This document shows, one piece after another, positions 1 through 10,920 of a stretch of 64,000 nucleotides of DNA (position 1 is its first letter; every line of letters begins with the position of its first letter). The DNA is from Oscheius tipulae (Eukaryota; Nematoda; Chromadorea; Rhabditida; Rhabditidae). The notes beneath the pieces are model-generated. The model worked only from the letters and a program-made list of their open reading frames with translations. It ran no database searches and was not told the DNA's origin. The DNA lies in contig JASJZH010000006.1 of assembly GCA_037178975.1 (NCBI GenBank), forward strand, positions 2,418,001-2,482,000, given 5' to 3'. The position numbers and the translations under genes were made by a program.

Positions 1-410
1 TTTTTGTGTTATTCCCTGCTTTGTTTGTAGTTGCTTGTGCTGTAAAAAGTGGTAAGGCAAAAACATGATCAATTCATCATTATTACTATTACAAATCGTA
101 TATAAGTTACATTTGCTTTCTAATCAGCATTACGTCACCAAAGACAGCCTAAATTACTTTTTGTTTATCAGTGTCGTGCCTACGTTTTTACAGGAGATTG
201 GATATAAAGTTTTTTTAACCGGTTGCAGTATCGGACAACTACACTGTTCGCTCGTGCTTAGAAGAGGGAAATAACTGCCGTTCAAATACGCAGCTCTGCA
301 AGCAGCAGGGTGGAGTTGATGATTGTGAGCTCTGTGATGGGGATGACTGTAACTCTGCTAATGGGATTTCTTTCATAACCGCTGGCATACTTTTCATGTT
401 GTTACGTTAA
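1..410 (+). CDS. Ly6/three-finger-like GPI-anchored protein, C-terminal part
   Basis: Only the last two exons lie in the window; the 5' part is off the left edge. The first visible exon follows a TTTGTAG acceptor and gives about seven residues ending in a V codon split by an intron (GTAAGG donor near 52, acceptor GCAG at 225-228). The last exon is Cys-rich (SCLEEGNNC, then CKQQGG, then CELCDGDDCN). It ends in a hydrophobic tail (ISFITAGILFMLL) with the stop at about 408-410. The CxxCDGDDCN ending followed by a short hydrophobic C-terminus is typical of Ly6/uPAR-type small extracellular proteins that receive a GPI anchor. The specific member is not recognised. An unrelated overlapping frame at 65-274 is not a gene. 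Confidence 0.5.
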
Positions 411-1780
411 AATAATCCTTGGCCATTCGATTACGTCTTTCATTTTGAAACCTTGCATTTTTCAATAAACAATAAACCCTTTTCATTTATTCATCCAGGT
501 GCATTGACAGTCGAGTATCTAATGTTGTAGGACAGTCTCAGAACTTTTCCGTTAGGCGACCTCGTTCTAAATTATCGTAACTAGGTAGAAAAGCGAAACA
601 GTACCTTCAAGCTGAAACCTCCCGTCTTGTAAACAGATTTTCGAAATGCGCAAAGGAGTATAGAAAATGCAACAGTGAATACGACAGCACCAAAGGAGAA
701 GCCTAGAGCAAAGGCAGGCCACGAGTCAGAGGTACCTAGAAACCAACAGAACAGGTCCGAGAGTTGGGTGGTCATTAAAGAAGAATTGAACGGCGTGACC
801 TACTCCAATCGATGCCGAACAGGAAGGCCATGAGAGAACAATGACTTTACAGCATGCAAAGCAGAATAAACTGTGATGGATCTGACTGTAAATGGACTGT
901 CAGTCAGGAGGCTTCCGCGTACAATGCACAGCTGAAGTGACCTGCGGCGACCCTCTCGTTGACCCTGGAGATACGGGTATCAGACGCGATCAAGACCATC
1001 CAGTATCAATCCAGGCGCGAAAAAGCGGCTAAAACAGTGAAAACCTAGCGAAGACCATATTGATATATTGCTATCATCTGCCGTATTGACACCGTTACCT
1101 GACTGCTAAACTGGTAGTGAACAACTTTGATTTTGTCAGAGAGTGAGGAAAAACAAAGTGAAATTCGAAAGTTCTTTCGATATGAAAAAATGATTTGAAC
1201 AAAAAATACAACCACTAAGAGAAATAGAAGTCTCATATAAAAAGTTTCAATACAGTACATTGTTCTTTGAAAAACAGGAGCTTCCAAAGTTGTCAAATAT
1301 GGCAAAGGGCTGAAAGTAAAAGGAATGAATGAAAAAATCTGTCAGACTTCTTCTGTCATATACAAACGATATCACAACCAATATCCACATTTACACACTG
1401 TTATGCTTATGCACAGCAAACTATATCAAACCTAGGCTGCCTTTGAATAATCACGAACTGTGTTTGATTCTCTGATCCCGTCTCTTGGTGGTTTTGTCAA
1501 TCTGACAAGTGTACAACGAAGCCGAGATGACTAAGATGTTATTCTTAGACAGAAGAGAGCTTCTGTCAAAGTCATGGCCAGCCCTCCCTCAGCCAGGAAG
1601 GCAACACATGACCTCTCAGTCATTCAGTCTGTCAGTGTCATATGTCCTGCGGCAAAAGTGCTCTCTGTGTAAAGCTTCTTCACACACGCATCCAAGTGCG
1701 TGTGTAGCCGGCTTCATCTTTTAGCCTTTCTAAATTCTTCCTTTTAAAGTTCGATGAAAAGATTTCATTTTCAGGACACC
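411..1780. other. Intergenic stretch, no supported gene
   Basis: I see no spliced gene here that I can defend. A minus-strand frame at 581-775 encodes a hydrophobic stretch (GFSFGAVVFTVAFSILLCAF) followed by a basic end, and might be an exon of a small membrane protein. No consistent neighbouring exons were found. The last 10 nt before 1781 contain a TTTTCAG acceptor belonging to the next gene. Confidence 0.4.
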
Positions 1781-2648
1781 ATGAGGACCGCTGTGCTTCT
1801 CAGTCTGTTCTTTGTCATTGGACTTGCCTATTCTGTTCTTAATGAAGACGTGAGTGTCTATTACGACTTATGAAGGGAATCTTTTAAATGCTAGTGTTAA
1901 TGTGGTGGATTCTAGTGTTTACAAAGCAAGACAACTGAATTCCGTATTCTTTTTAGTTGTCTTTTTGAGACTTTATTTGAAAAACAGAAAAAACTGCCTA
2001 AAGAACATGATAATACAAAGAATAAAGAAATCCGCCAGCTTATAATTCTTAGCATTTTTGTGGTCAGACGGAGAAGACTAGTCTATTATTTCCCGTCGCT
2101 AATTTCTAGAGATCAAACTGTGATACGTGTCTACCGTACCACTTAAAAATTTCTTGCTCTTAAAGAGAACACGAAAAAATATCTGCTAGACCCATCAATC
2201 CTGAGTAATTATAGTTGCACGAGACTAACAGTTGCTCACGTCGGCGTTCTCTTGTCTCAGCGTACACCTCGAGCAAATTCCAGAGCGTGCAACCGCCAAC
2301 CCATCAAAAAATGCAGAGTTTTTCAGACCGTTGTACGCATCATCCGTGCAGCCGATGACAGCAAGTCGTCCGAGGAGGCCGAGAAGAAGGAGGCCGCGGA
2401 GGAGCAAAAGAGCGAGGCCAAGGACGACTCTACCGAAAACGAGAAAGTTAGCAAGGCAGTTGAAAAGGTAGAGCCGTCTGTAGCCGAATCGGCTGTTTCC
2501 CAGGCACTCGAAGAGGCGTCCGGTGACAACAGCAACAGCGAGGTAGTTGAATGTCTAGACTTAAATCGTGGAACGTGAATCTGTTCAGGCAACTGCCACA
2601 GTTGAAGAAGGATCAGGAGCTGATGCCACTTTCTTCCCCCAGGCATAA
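1781..2648 (+). CDS. Small secreted acidic protein with one EGSG motif
   Basis: Three exons: 1781-1849, about 2261-2556, and from about 2603 to the stop at 2646-2648. All junctions are phase 0. Residues 1-20 are a clear signal peptide (MRTAVLLSLFFVIGLAYS). The mature part starts with a short basic segment containing two Cys, followed by a long E/K/S/D-rich stretch. It ends VEEGSGADATFFPQA. A Ser-Gly pair flanked by acidic residues is a classical glycosaminoglycan attachment context, so this may be a minor chondroitin proteoglycan; that is inference. The start codon lies six bases after TTTTCAG, which fits spliced-leader trans-splicing. A polyadenylation signal AATAAA follows near 2742. Reading through the last donor instead would give a different, shorter C-terminus (stop near 2578). 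I prefer the 46-nt intron because it restores the EGSG tail. Confidence 0.6.
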
Positions 2649-3078
2649 GCTCATTTTTCTCTTCTTCTATTCATTTGTATATAACCTCAAAACGAGCCTT
2701 AAAGCCAGAATTCTTTCAAATTGTTACTCGATTACGTAGTCAATAAAATACATGTCTACACAGAGTTCATGTTTGAGAAGTAGCTGGATGGGAGGGATTG
2801 ACTGTCGATGCCAGCTGTACAGATGTTCCTGGTGAAAACGAACCTACGGCATTCGCATTGACTTCCGGTACTAGTACGCTAGCTGAAAACAAGCTTCCTT
2901 CTTCGTCAGAAGTCTTTTTTGGAAGCAACCTATTATCGGACTCATGAATATATCACCAAACCTGTTTTTCTTCGCTTAATAACGTTCGTTAGAGAAAAAC
3001 ATAAAATTTGTCATAACAAACACCTTTGATCCTTTGCGAAAAATAACTACAAAGGAAATTTCGGTTGTATAGTAACTC

Positions 3079-4531
3079 TTAGCGTTTGGACTTACTAAGC
3101 ATTTTTTTCGGAGACGAGCAGAATAGACGAAACTCTCGGTTGAGTGTAATAACGATGACTCTGAAATATATTAGCGATACTTTTTTTTGTAAATCTTACG
3201 GGTCCAGGAAATGTAACAAATTGAACGGGACTGTGGTGAGAAGGAAAACCATCCACCTATAGTCCGGCCACCACCAGCCAAAAATAAAGTAGCATTGGAG
3301 TTCAATCACAAACATTGTGTCCTAATAATTTTCGATTAAGCATTGCGTATGCTTTTACCTGAATTACCACCTGCTTGAAAAAGTTTACTTCTCGTTTTCT
3401 TCTACTAACTTGATGCGCATTTGTCTGTCCTACTTGCATCTGAAAAGTCTTTTGATTGAAAAAAGTAGTGGACTTACTCGAGTCAGCCGATGAACTTCGT
3501 ACAAAGTTATTAAGTCGACAGCTGCGATGGCGATGATGATACCCAGATCCTTGTAGAAATCGATGTACCAGGCAATGAACATGCAAGTCTTGAAAAAGTT
3601 GTGCACACATACATTTGACTTACCTCGTTCTGTGAAAAACCAAACACCCAGAACTGTTCGACAAAGTATAAGTCACAGGGAACTGAATTCATGCATTATT
3701 GTTGCAAACCCACTTACATAATTTGTACAAAATAATAGCTGTAGCTATTGGTATCCCCCAGCTGACTGCGATAAAATGAAAAGTATGGCGCTTGCTGAAA
3801 ATTTTCACTTTTTACAATACTAGTTTGCGAAGTTCAATGTCAGGTCTATAAAATTACGGATTTAATAGCTGTGATTCATATTTTTCGAAGAACATCCAAG
3901 ATACAATCTGTTATTCGCATTGATAAGTGCATTCGGTAAGGTTTAAATTAGAAAGGCAATTGTGTGGCTATGCTCTTTGACAAGAAATACTAAGTCTCAA
4001 GAAAGATCTCAAGTACAGAAAAGCATACATATTATCCTTCAGATTTTAATTAAACGTCCTCCAAATTTACCTGAAGATTTTGTCATACTTCAACGGGAGA
4101 CAAATGGCACACAGTCTATTGACAGCAATAAACAGATGCGACCAGATGCAAATATCATAGGCAATCAGAAGGATAAACCCGGGATGCAGAGAATACTTTT
4201 TCATCCAATCTATTTGGCTGAAAATCAAGTGAGAACATTATGCAAAAATCTGTACAAGTAAACCATAGGACAGAAATAAAAAGCAAAGACTCCTGAAATG
4301 AAAGCTTCTCCTGAAGCTTGACTGGCCATCATTCTTCCAAACGGATTGTTCAAAGTGGTCAGTTTCCTTGTGAACGACGCAACGATTATATTCAACCAGA
4401 ATCCGGGAAACGAAATCTTAAAAATATTAAGCAATGGAAAGGATTAGTCTTACAGCGAATACGATGACCGCCACCAGTTTGTGCTCTTGTATCGGCATCT
4501 GTATCATCACTTCTGTATTGTTTTTCTGCAT
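3079..4531 (-). CDS. SRX-family 7TM chemoreceptor (copy A)
   Basis: A complete minus-strand model of about nine exons with small introns and consistent phases, start at 4531 and stop at 3081-3079, about 320 residues. Hallmarks of the nematode SRX class of G-protein-coupled receptors are present in order: an N-terminal TM1 exon; LNNPFGRMMASQASGEAF, then FAFYFCPMV (TM2); the TM3 exon with WSHLFIAVNRLCAICLPLKY; a TM4 exon (FIAVSWGIPIATAIILY); an extracellular loop CDLYFVEQFWVFGF; a TM5 exon with AWYIDFYKDLGIIIAIAAVD; SRRKREVNFFKQVVIQ before TM6; and an ending with TLNREFRLF. The protein is expected in the plasma membrane of chemosensory cilia, with unknown ligand. It lies about 0.7 kb downstream of a second copy in the same orientation, so the pair arose by tandem duplication. 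Confidence 0.85.
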
Positions 4532-5244
4532 TTTCAAGCGAAACAAAGACGAAACGCGATCGTAAAGCTTTGGAGACTAAAGAAGTAAACGATACTAAAT
4601 CTGTTTGTGATTCAGAGCCGGATTAGCGCTCAAAGCAAATGCTACGGTATGGGAGGACGTCTCTGGAGACAACAACACATCAACTTCTATTGTTGTTAAC
4701 TGTACACTAAACGAGAGAGAGAGAGTAGTTGTCAATTTTAGTTTCCAGAGCTAAAAAACCATCGCTAATATAGTTGCTTTGCTATTATCACGTTTGGAAT
4801 TCACTAAAATTACCGTGATTCCTAGCCTGACACTGGTGAATACATGCTTTACCGTTTATTGATCTAAATTTTACTTTTTTCTAACCGTGTCTCCGTGATG
4901 AACGTGAGCCAAAAGAATAAGTTTTTATTCTATCAGTCTATGCATGAACGGCTGATCAAAATAGTTTTAGTGACAGTTTTCAATACAAACTACAAATAAA
5001 AGACCCTTGCCTATTGTGGTAGAAATGTTCGCAAAAATCACAACGTGAAAAGAATAAAACACAACTTGAAAGAATTAAAAGCTGTCTACTGCTGAGAAGC
5101 GGTGCCAGTGTGAGATGCAACTTGATGAGAAATGCTCGCTGAAATTGAAATATTAGTTACAAAAGAGAATGGCCAGAAATTTCATTTTGGAACCCATTAA
5201 ACACTGTCTACATGCCAACTAAGGGACAATTTTGAAAATGTAAA
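4532..5244. other. Spacer between the two SRX genes
   Basis: About 0.7 kb that presumably holds the promoter of the downstream SRX copy and the 3' end of the upstream copy. It contains a short (GA)n run near 4713. I see no coding exon and no clear TATA element here. Confidence 0.4.
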
Positions 5245-6700
5245 TCAGTATTGGGAAGAGCATTCCTGAATACGGTTGACACTTCCAGCGGGATGACTAC
5301 TGGAATGACCCACACTTTCTGGATATACAGACGGTTTTCCAGATAGGATTGATTGCAAGGTATCTGACATTTTCGAGGTGAATTCGGGGGTGAACTCACA
5401 TAGCATGAACTTTAGCGAGGCGAAGAATTTGCGGAATTCTCGGTTAAAGGAGATGGTGATGATTCTGAACTCGTTAATAGCATTGCCAAAAAACAGTTTA
5501 CGGATCAACGGTGTGGACGATATTCCAAGCCAATGTTGTCATAGAGAAGACTACCCACTTCTTGTCAGTGAACCACCAGGCAAAAATGAAGTAGGTTAGA
5601 AGTTCGATGACAAACACAATACCCTAAATCATAAATGTCTTATCTTAGTAAGGGTATCTTTGAAACCTGGAAAACAGCTTGCTTGAGAAAGTTGACTTCG
5701 CGACGACGACGTTGTATCTGCTGAGCCGTGGTAGAATTTGCTGTTCTCTAAAGCAGTATTATAAACCTTTTGCTGCACACGATCTGCACACAAAGCACCC
5801 AATACCTTTGGACACCGTAAGAAGAGTTATCGTAAAAGCAGGTTGAAGCCCAGAATTACATAAGTGAACAATGAACTTCACTGACTTTCTGAACTCTATG
5901 AACTTCAATTATGGTGATAGAGTCGACTACGGCTATGACGACCACAAGTTCATGGATGTGGAAAATTTACCGGATTATTTGTAAATCCAAAGACCCAAAA
6001 TGTGTCAATGTAGTAGAGATCACAGTCATCTAATGAATAAGTAATTTTCTTAAACAAATTTGAACTTACAAACTTTGTAGAGAACTATAGCCGTGACAAT
6101 CGGGATTATCCAGCTGACCACAATGAAGCGCGTAGTGTTCTTGACGCTGAAGATCAAAACGTGAAAGTGATGTAAATAGCAAGACAATGTTAATCGTCCG
6201 ACGGAATCATCCAAATATCAGCAAATTTTATGAGTCAACGTACCTGAAGTAGCGATCGTACTTTAGTGGAAACACAATGGCACACATCCGATTTAAGGCT
6301 ACGAACAAATGAGACCAGATGCATATGTCGTAGGCAATGAGGTTGATCCATCCAGCGTGTCGAGAGTGATCTTTCATTGCTTTTACATCACTGTGACTGT
6401 ATTGATAGGCGTGACATGTGCCAACTCACAAAAAGACCATGGGACTGAAGTAGAAGGCAAAAACTGCAGAAAGAGCAGCTTCTCCAGTAGCTTGACTTGC
6501 CATTAGACGCCCAAAAGGATTGTTCATGGTTTTCAGCTTGCGGGTGAATAAGCCTACAATGGTGTTTAAGACGAATCCATTCACCGAGATCTGAATTTTT
6601 TTTGGTCTGTCTACAGTGTTCACACTCGTACGCAGAAGATTATGATGGCAGCAAGTTGAGACTCGGTGACTGGAAGCTGCATGACCATTTTATTTTCCAT
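5245..6700 (-). pseudogene. SRX-family 7TM chemoreceptor (copy B), probably damaged
   Basis: The same gene architecture as the SRX copy downstream: start at 6700, stop at 5247-5245. Exons read MASQATGEAALSAVFAFYF (TM2), WSHLFVALNRMCAIVFPLKY (TM3), VVSWIIPIVTAIVLY (TM4), CDLYYIDTFWVFGFTNNP, then VVDSITIIEVHRVQK, RRRREVNFLKQAVFQ, and an intact TM6/TM7 and C-tail with SFNREFRKFF. At the junction after FGFTNNP (about 5970-5935) the segment that aligns with the start of TM5 in the other copy (around AWYIDFYKDLG) is missing, and the downstream exon is in an incompatible phase with any GT donor I can find. I therefore call it a probable pseudogene; an assembly error or an unusual splice is the alternative. 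All other junctions remain in frame, so the lesion is recent. Confidence 0.65.
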
Positions 6701-7755
6701 GGAGGCGAGCTGTATATGAAAACAACGTGAAAACTTTGCAAAGTTCGCGGATATGTATAGCCACAAAGAATTTCCACACGTTTCTGTGATCAGAATGTGC
6801 GGTAGAAAGAATTTTAAGAGCTAAAGTGTTAACGACAAACATTACTGGAATACGGCACGTTTGTTATGACTGTCGCAATAGTTTAAGAAGCTCTGAAGTT
6901 TTCTTTAGATTACTGTGTCTGATTATATATCCTTCCCTGGTAATCCGGCTTAACAGCCCAGAAAGAGCAGTGCCTGAAAACAATAAAACAATAAAATTTC
7001 TGCTTTCGCCAATGCAATATACTTCTCCTTTGAACAGAGATAACAACTGTTTCATCAGTTTGTTGTTTGTTGTTCCGGGAGTAGTCATTAAATTGCCGTT
7101 CAGTAGAGGCAAAGAGTGTGCGGAACTCTAGTGGAACGAGCTGGGATAAACATGAGCTGCTGTACGACTACCGCAAGTTCGGATATGCGACTATAGACGA
7201 AACTTAGAGAAAAGTCTCTGTCCGAGAGCGTGACTGTTGGAAGGCGAGTGTCCGGACCGTTTTTAAGACTACGAGTTTCCGGACACTAGCTTTAAGCCTA
7301 TTTGCTTATACCCCAACAAGATCTGATTGTAGTGACAGTCGGTCTCGTCTATTAAAATCTACTTAGCCTGGCAGACGTTTCAATGCTAGGTTTGGATTTG
7401 TTGCTAGCAGTCTTAACCTTACTACTCCAAAAAGGTTTCAAATAGTACTTCAGCATGTCTGAAAACTACAAAAATCAAAATACACCATTAGGTATATCCT
7501 TAATAAAGTCGGATAATCCTCCATTGTTGCTTTCCTCTTTTGAGCTGTCTCTGTTCGCCATTACTATTTGTAAAGATGCGGATTAGTGTCTACCAATTAT
7601 CGTCGGGACTAGGAATATGAACTCGTGAAGAAATGGAAGCTTTATTAAGGATTACAAAGAAGTGGAATGGCAGTGGGTTCCATGACCCGAGTGAGGAGAA
7701 TTGTCAACGGGGTCTATGGAATGTACAGAACAGACAAGCAGCGATAAATTAGTTA
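6701..7755. other. Intergenic stretch, no supported gene
   Basis: Overlapping frames on both strands at 6826-7131 are of chance type and lack splice partners. Nothing in this kilobase looks like a conserved protein or RNA. It separates two minus-strand genes. Confidence 0.4.
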
Positions 7756-8713
7756 TTACTCGGCAAGAGCTCCACTTCCCTCACGGATAAATCGGACAGG
7801 CGCACTGATAACGGTCTTCAACTGTAATTTTATACACGGCAACCTTGTTCATACCTCTCCAGATCCTTCAATATCGCGGGAAATACGACCGGAATTTCCC
7901 GAAGACTCCACTCCAACAAAATCTGATTCGGCGCCAGACCCCTCTTCGGCGGCCTCACGAGTAATGCGAGCTAAATCATGAGAGTTTGACATAAACAACA
8001 GTTGGTACCGTCCTCGTCCGAGCCAGATCCTTCAGAGCGGGGAGCACGCAGTCCGATGTCCTCGTTCCCAGAAGACTCGAGAGGCAGATCAGCAAAACGA
8101 GCCATATCGAATCCGGATCCCTCGGCGACATCACGTCCAAGACGACCACTACCCTCTTCCTCAAACAGATCGGATGCATCGTCACGGAGAACACGGATTA
8201 TATCAGCAGATTCAAGTCCAGATCCTAAAAATGGTATGTTCTCTGCGGAGAATTTTGTTGACCTTCAACACCGCGAACAGGTCTGGTTTCAACATTCTCA
8301 GCTCCAGAGCCTTCGAGAGGGATCGCGATCTTGAGCTTGACTTCCTCATCAGTTTCGGAGGGACCGGCGTTCACCTGAGAGAATAACCCCGCATTTTCAC
8401 ATTAGTATTGCAAAAGTCTAAACCTATATAACGTGTATGACTCACAAGAAAACACATTCTTTTAGATTTATGAACAGGCGAACCTTTTTGAGAGCGGAAG
8501 GACCGACAGTGGCGTCAGTGCTCAAATGTCCCTCTTCCGATGAGCTGCTAGAATCCGGAGTTTTTGTGTCGCGACGAACACGGACGAGCTATAAACTCCC
8601 AAAAGTTAATTAAGTCCGGCACTCACCCCTTCATTCTCCAAAAAGTTATCGAATCGGCTAAACGTGAAGCAATTGGCGGGCACGATCAGAATGAACAGAA
8701 GAGAGAGGTGCAT
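7756..8713 (-). CDS. Secreted chondroitin-proteoglycan-like core protein with eight EGSG motifs
   Basis: Six exons, start at 8713 and stop at 7758-7756, about 220 residues. Residues 1-17 form a signal peptide (MHLSLLFILIVPANCFT). The mature chain is acidic and carries eight separate EGSG tetrapeptides, all within the last three quarters and in varied contexts (LEGSGAEN, VEGSGLES, EEEGSGRLG, AEGSGFD, SEGSGSD, EEGSGAE, IEGSGE, REGSGALAE). Acidic-Gly-Ser-Gly is the known xylosyltransferase recognition context for chondroitin attachment, and nematode CPG proteins are defined by such sites. No chitin-binding peritrophin domain or Cys-rich region is visible. All introns keep the frame; two measure 38 nt and the last is only 33 nt (7822-7854). 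Which CPG gene it corresponds to is unknown. The family assignment rests on composition and motif, not on a conserved fold. Confidence 0.7.
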
Positions 8714-10228
8714 GGTTCTGAAAATAGAATGATTGAAATGTGTTAAAACTGTGAGATTCAGAAAAGTAGCTACGAACAGTGCTCAGGACAACTAAGCAAG
8801 AGTTTCCTATCAACATTTCATAGGAACGAGGAAGGTTTCCGGGCCGAGGACAAAGCCAAACTCGTTCTTAATCCAACTGTATATTCACGAGAAAGGAAGG
8901 GGAAGTTTTTGACAAAAAATCATCAACGAGAAACGAGAGGTCGAGCCGAGACCGAGCTATAACTTTCTGCGTGTAGTAATCGGATGGCCACTGTTTGCCC
9001 ATTTGATTACCACGATCATAAACTCGAAGATTTCTGTTGACATCTCAAAGTTCAACGGAAACATGAGACAAAGGAGTAAAACAATTGATTAAACTATTAT
9101 GCCCTTGACAAGGCGTTAAGAATTAAAATTACACTAGCAAATGATGAAAATCGGAGGGCACAGCGGGTGGTCGAAGCCTGTTCAGACTTTCCCCGTCTCT
9201 CCTTATATACGATATTTTGAGGCGGATGACTAAGACCCCAGACAGTCTGCTCGAAAATACACTGTAAGAGATGCGATTATCTGAGTCATATGAGGGATGA
9301 CGGCTCTCAAGGTGAGTCACAATTACCGCTAGGTCAAGGGATACGAGATGTCGAGACAGAGGAGGTATCCAAAGATCACCAAGACCAGAAGACATGACTA
9401 GAAAGTTTGCAAGAGTTTCTCTGATACAGTCAACAGCTGAATGTCGAACCAGGAAACCTCAAGACATGCTTACAAACAGGCTTACATAAAATGCTTACAA
9501 ACTGCCTAAACACACCAACTAAACAGAATAACCGATGCGTGGACTGGAGGTGTTTTGGACAGTCCATGGCTAGCCATAACCGTCTCCCCTAATCGCACAC
9601 TAGCTTAATTAGCTGCGTTTATTGCGCAATAGGTCGCATTAGGCGGGAAAGACGATAAATACAAAGTAGCATCTCAACTGATGATCTCTTCAAGCTACTT
9701 GGTACCTAATGGTACTGTCACGTAACGGTTAAAAACCTATCAAAAAATTAAATGAACTGCAGACAGGGAAGTTATACCTTGTACGATAACAGGCACTGAC
9801 TAAACCCTCGGGGTATACTGCCGACGGGGAACATGACCCAACAAAAGGGACAATTGTCGACGCTAGGATTTGGGAACTGCGACCCGATATGAGTCAGGTT
9901 GGGAACAGGATAGGGAGAATGTCGGTCTGAGCATCTTATAAGCTCCTTGATCTTCGCGAGAAGAGAGACGCTGTGGTCATTGAGATTGTTATCCAAGGGC
10001 TGCGGTAGCGTCTAATTACGCTGCCCATCAGCTGATGCCATCTCCGGAATGATGAGTATGCCCATGCATCTGCCAATTTTGGAGCCCACTGATTGAAAAG
10101 ATTGGAACATTCTGGAAAGGTCACTAGCATTCATACTTTGGGAGAATAAAAGTATACCCGTTTATTTTGTAACGATGTAAAAGTATGTACAAAAGCATAT
10201 CTCGTTGCGCTTTTGAATGAGAACTCTT
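8714..10228. other. Intergenic stretch, no supported gene
   Basis: About 1.5 kb with several short open frames on the minus strand (9129-9395, 9772-9996, 9936-10130). None has splice signals, composition or motifs suggesting a real protein. No RNA gene is recognised. Confidence 0.4.
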
Positions 10229-10920
10229 TTAAACAATTTCTCCAGCTTCTTTCGGTTTTGCCTCGCAGCTTGGCGCTCGAAGAATCGTCGGTCGGACGTT
10301 TTGAACCGTCGACTGAACCGTAAGCTGTTCGTCCTGTTCCGGGACAACACTGAGCTTTTTGTCGCTTGGTCTTCGAGCACTGTTGAGTTGGAGGTAAGCG
10401 GATGAGACAGACTTTGCAATATCCTGGAAATATGTTTTCAGCCAGTTTGACGAAGTTTGTATCAAAAAAAAAAATCCAACTACTTACTCTTCGCGATGGA
10501 TAGGACGGTCTGTCCAGGTCCAAGTCCATTTCGTTCTCACGAATGAGCTCCTTGGACTCGTGGGTGGAAGCATAGTTCGACTCGGGCCTGAAACAAAACA
10601 TTTGTTGCGGGGCAATGTCTATAGAATTTTTTAGAAGTCTGAACATCACTCTCAGGCATCTATTTTTGCTGTGACGCGAAAATACGCGACTAATCGAAAA
10701 ATAACATTTTTTGATATAATTTGTAAGTTCTTGGATAGTTTGAAAGTTTAATGAAGTTCAACGCAATTAAACTGAGTAAAACATATTTATGACAATCATA
10801 CCTGTGTCCAGAAAGAAAAGTGACCATCGCATCCGGACACGTCGCCATTGAAACGAGCCATGCGAAGAACATCACGCAGCAGAGAACGACAATTATGATT
10901 ATCGCAATCAGTTCGTCCAT
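10229..10920 (-). CDS. Small single-pass membrane protein of unknown function
   Basis: Three exons, start at 10920 and stop at 10231-10229, about 145 residues. The N-terminus begins MDELIAIIIIVVLCCVMFFA, a single strongly hydrophobic segment with no cleavable-signal look, so a membrane anchor with the rest cytoplasmic is likely. The remaining part is hydrophilic and acidic/basic mixed (HESKELIRENEMDLDLDR, later SARRPSDKKLSVVPEQDEQ). The start codon follows directly on GAATTCAG, which suggests a spliced-leader acceptor and supports this start over an upstream in-frame ATG. The splice phases (2, then 0) agree. I do not recognise a family. Its neighbours give no clue. Confidence 0.55.

Noticed and set aside
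1045-1305. Minus-strand frame with a hydrophobic stretch
   Set aside because: AT-rich chance frame without neighbouring exons or a plausible start.
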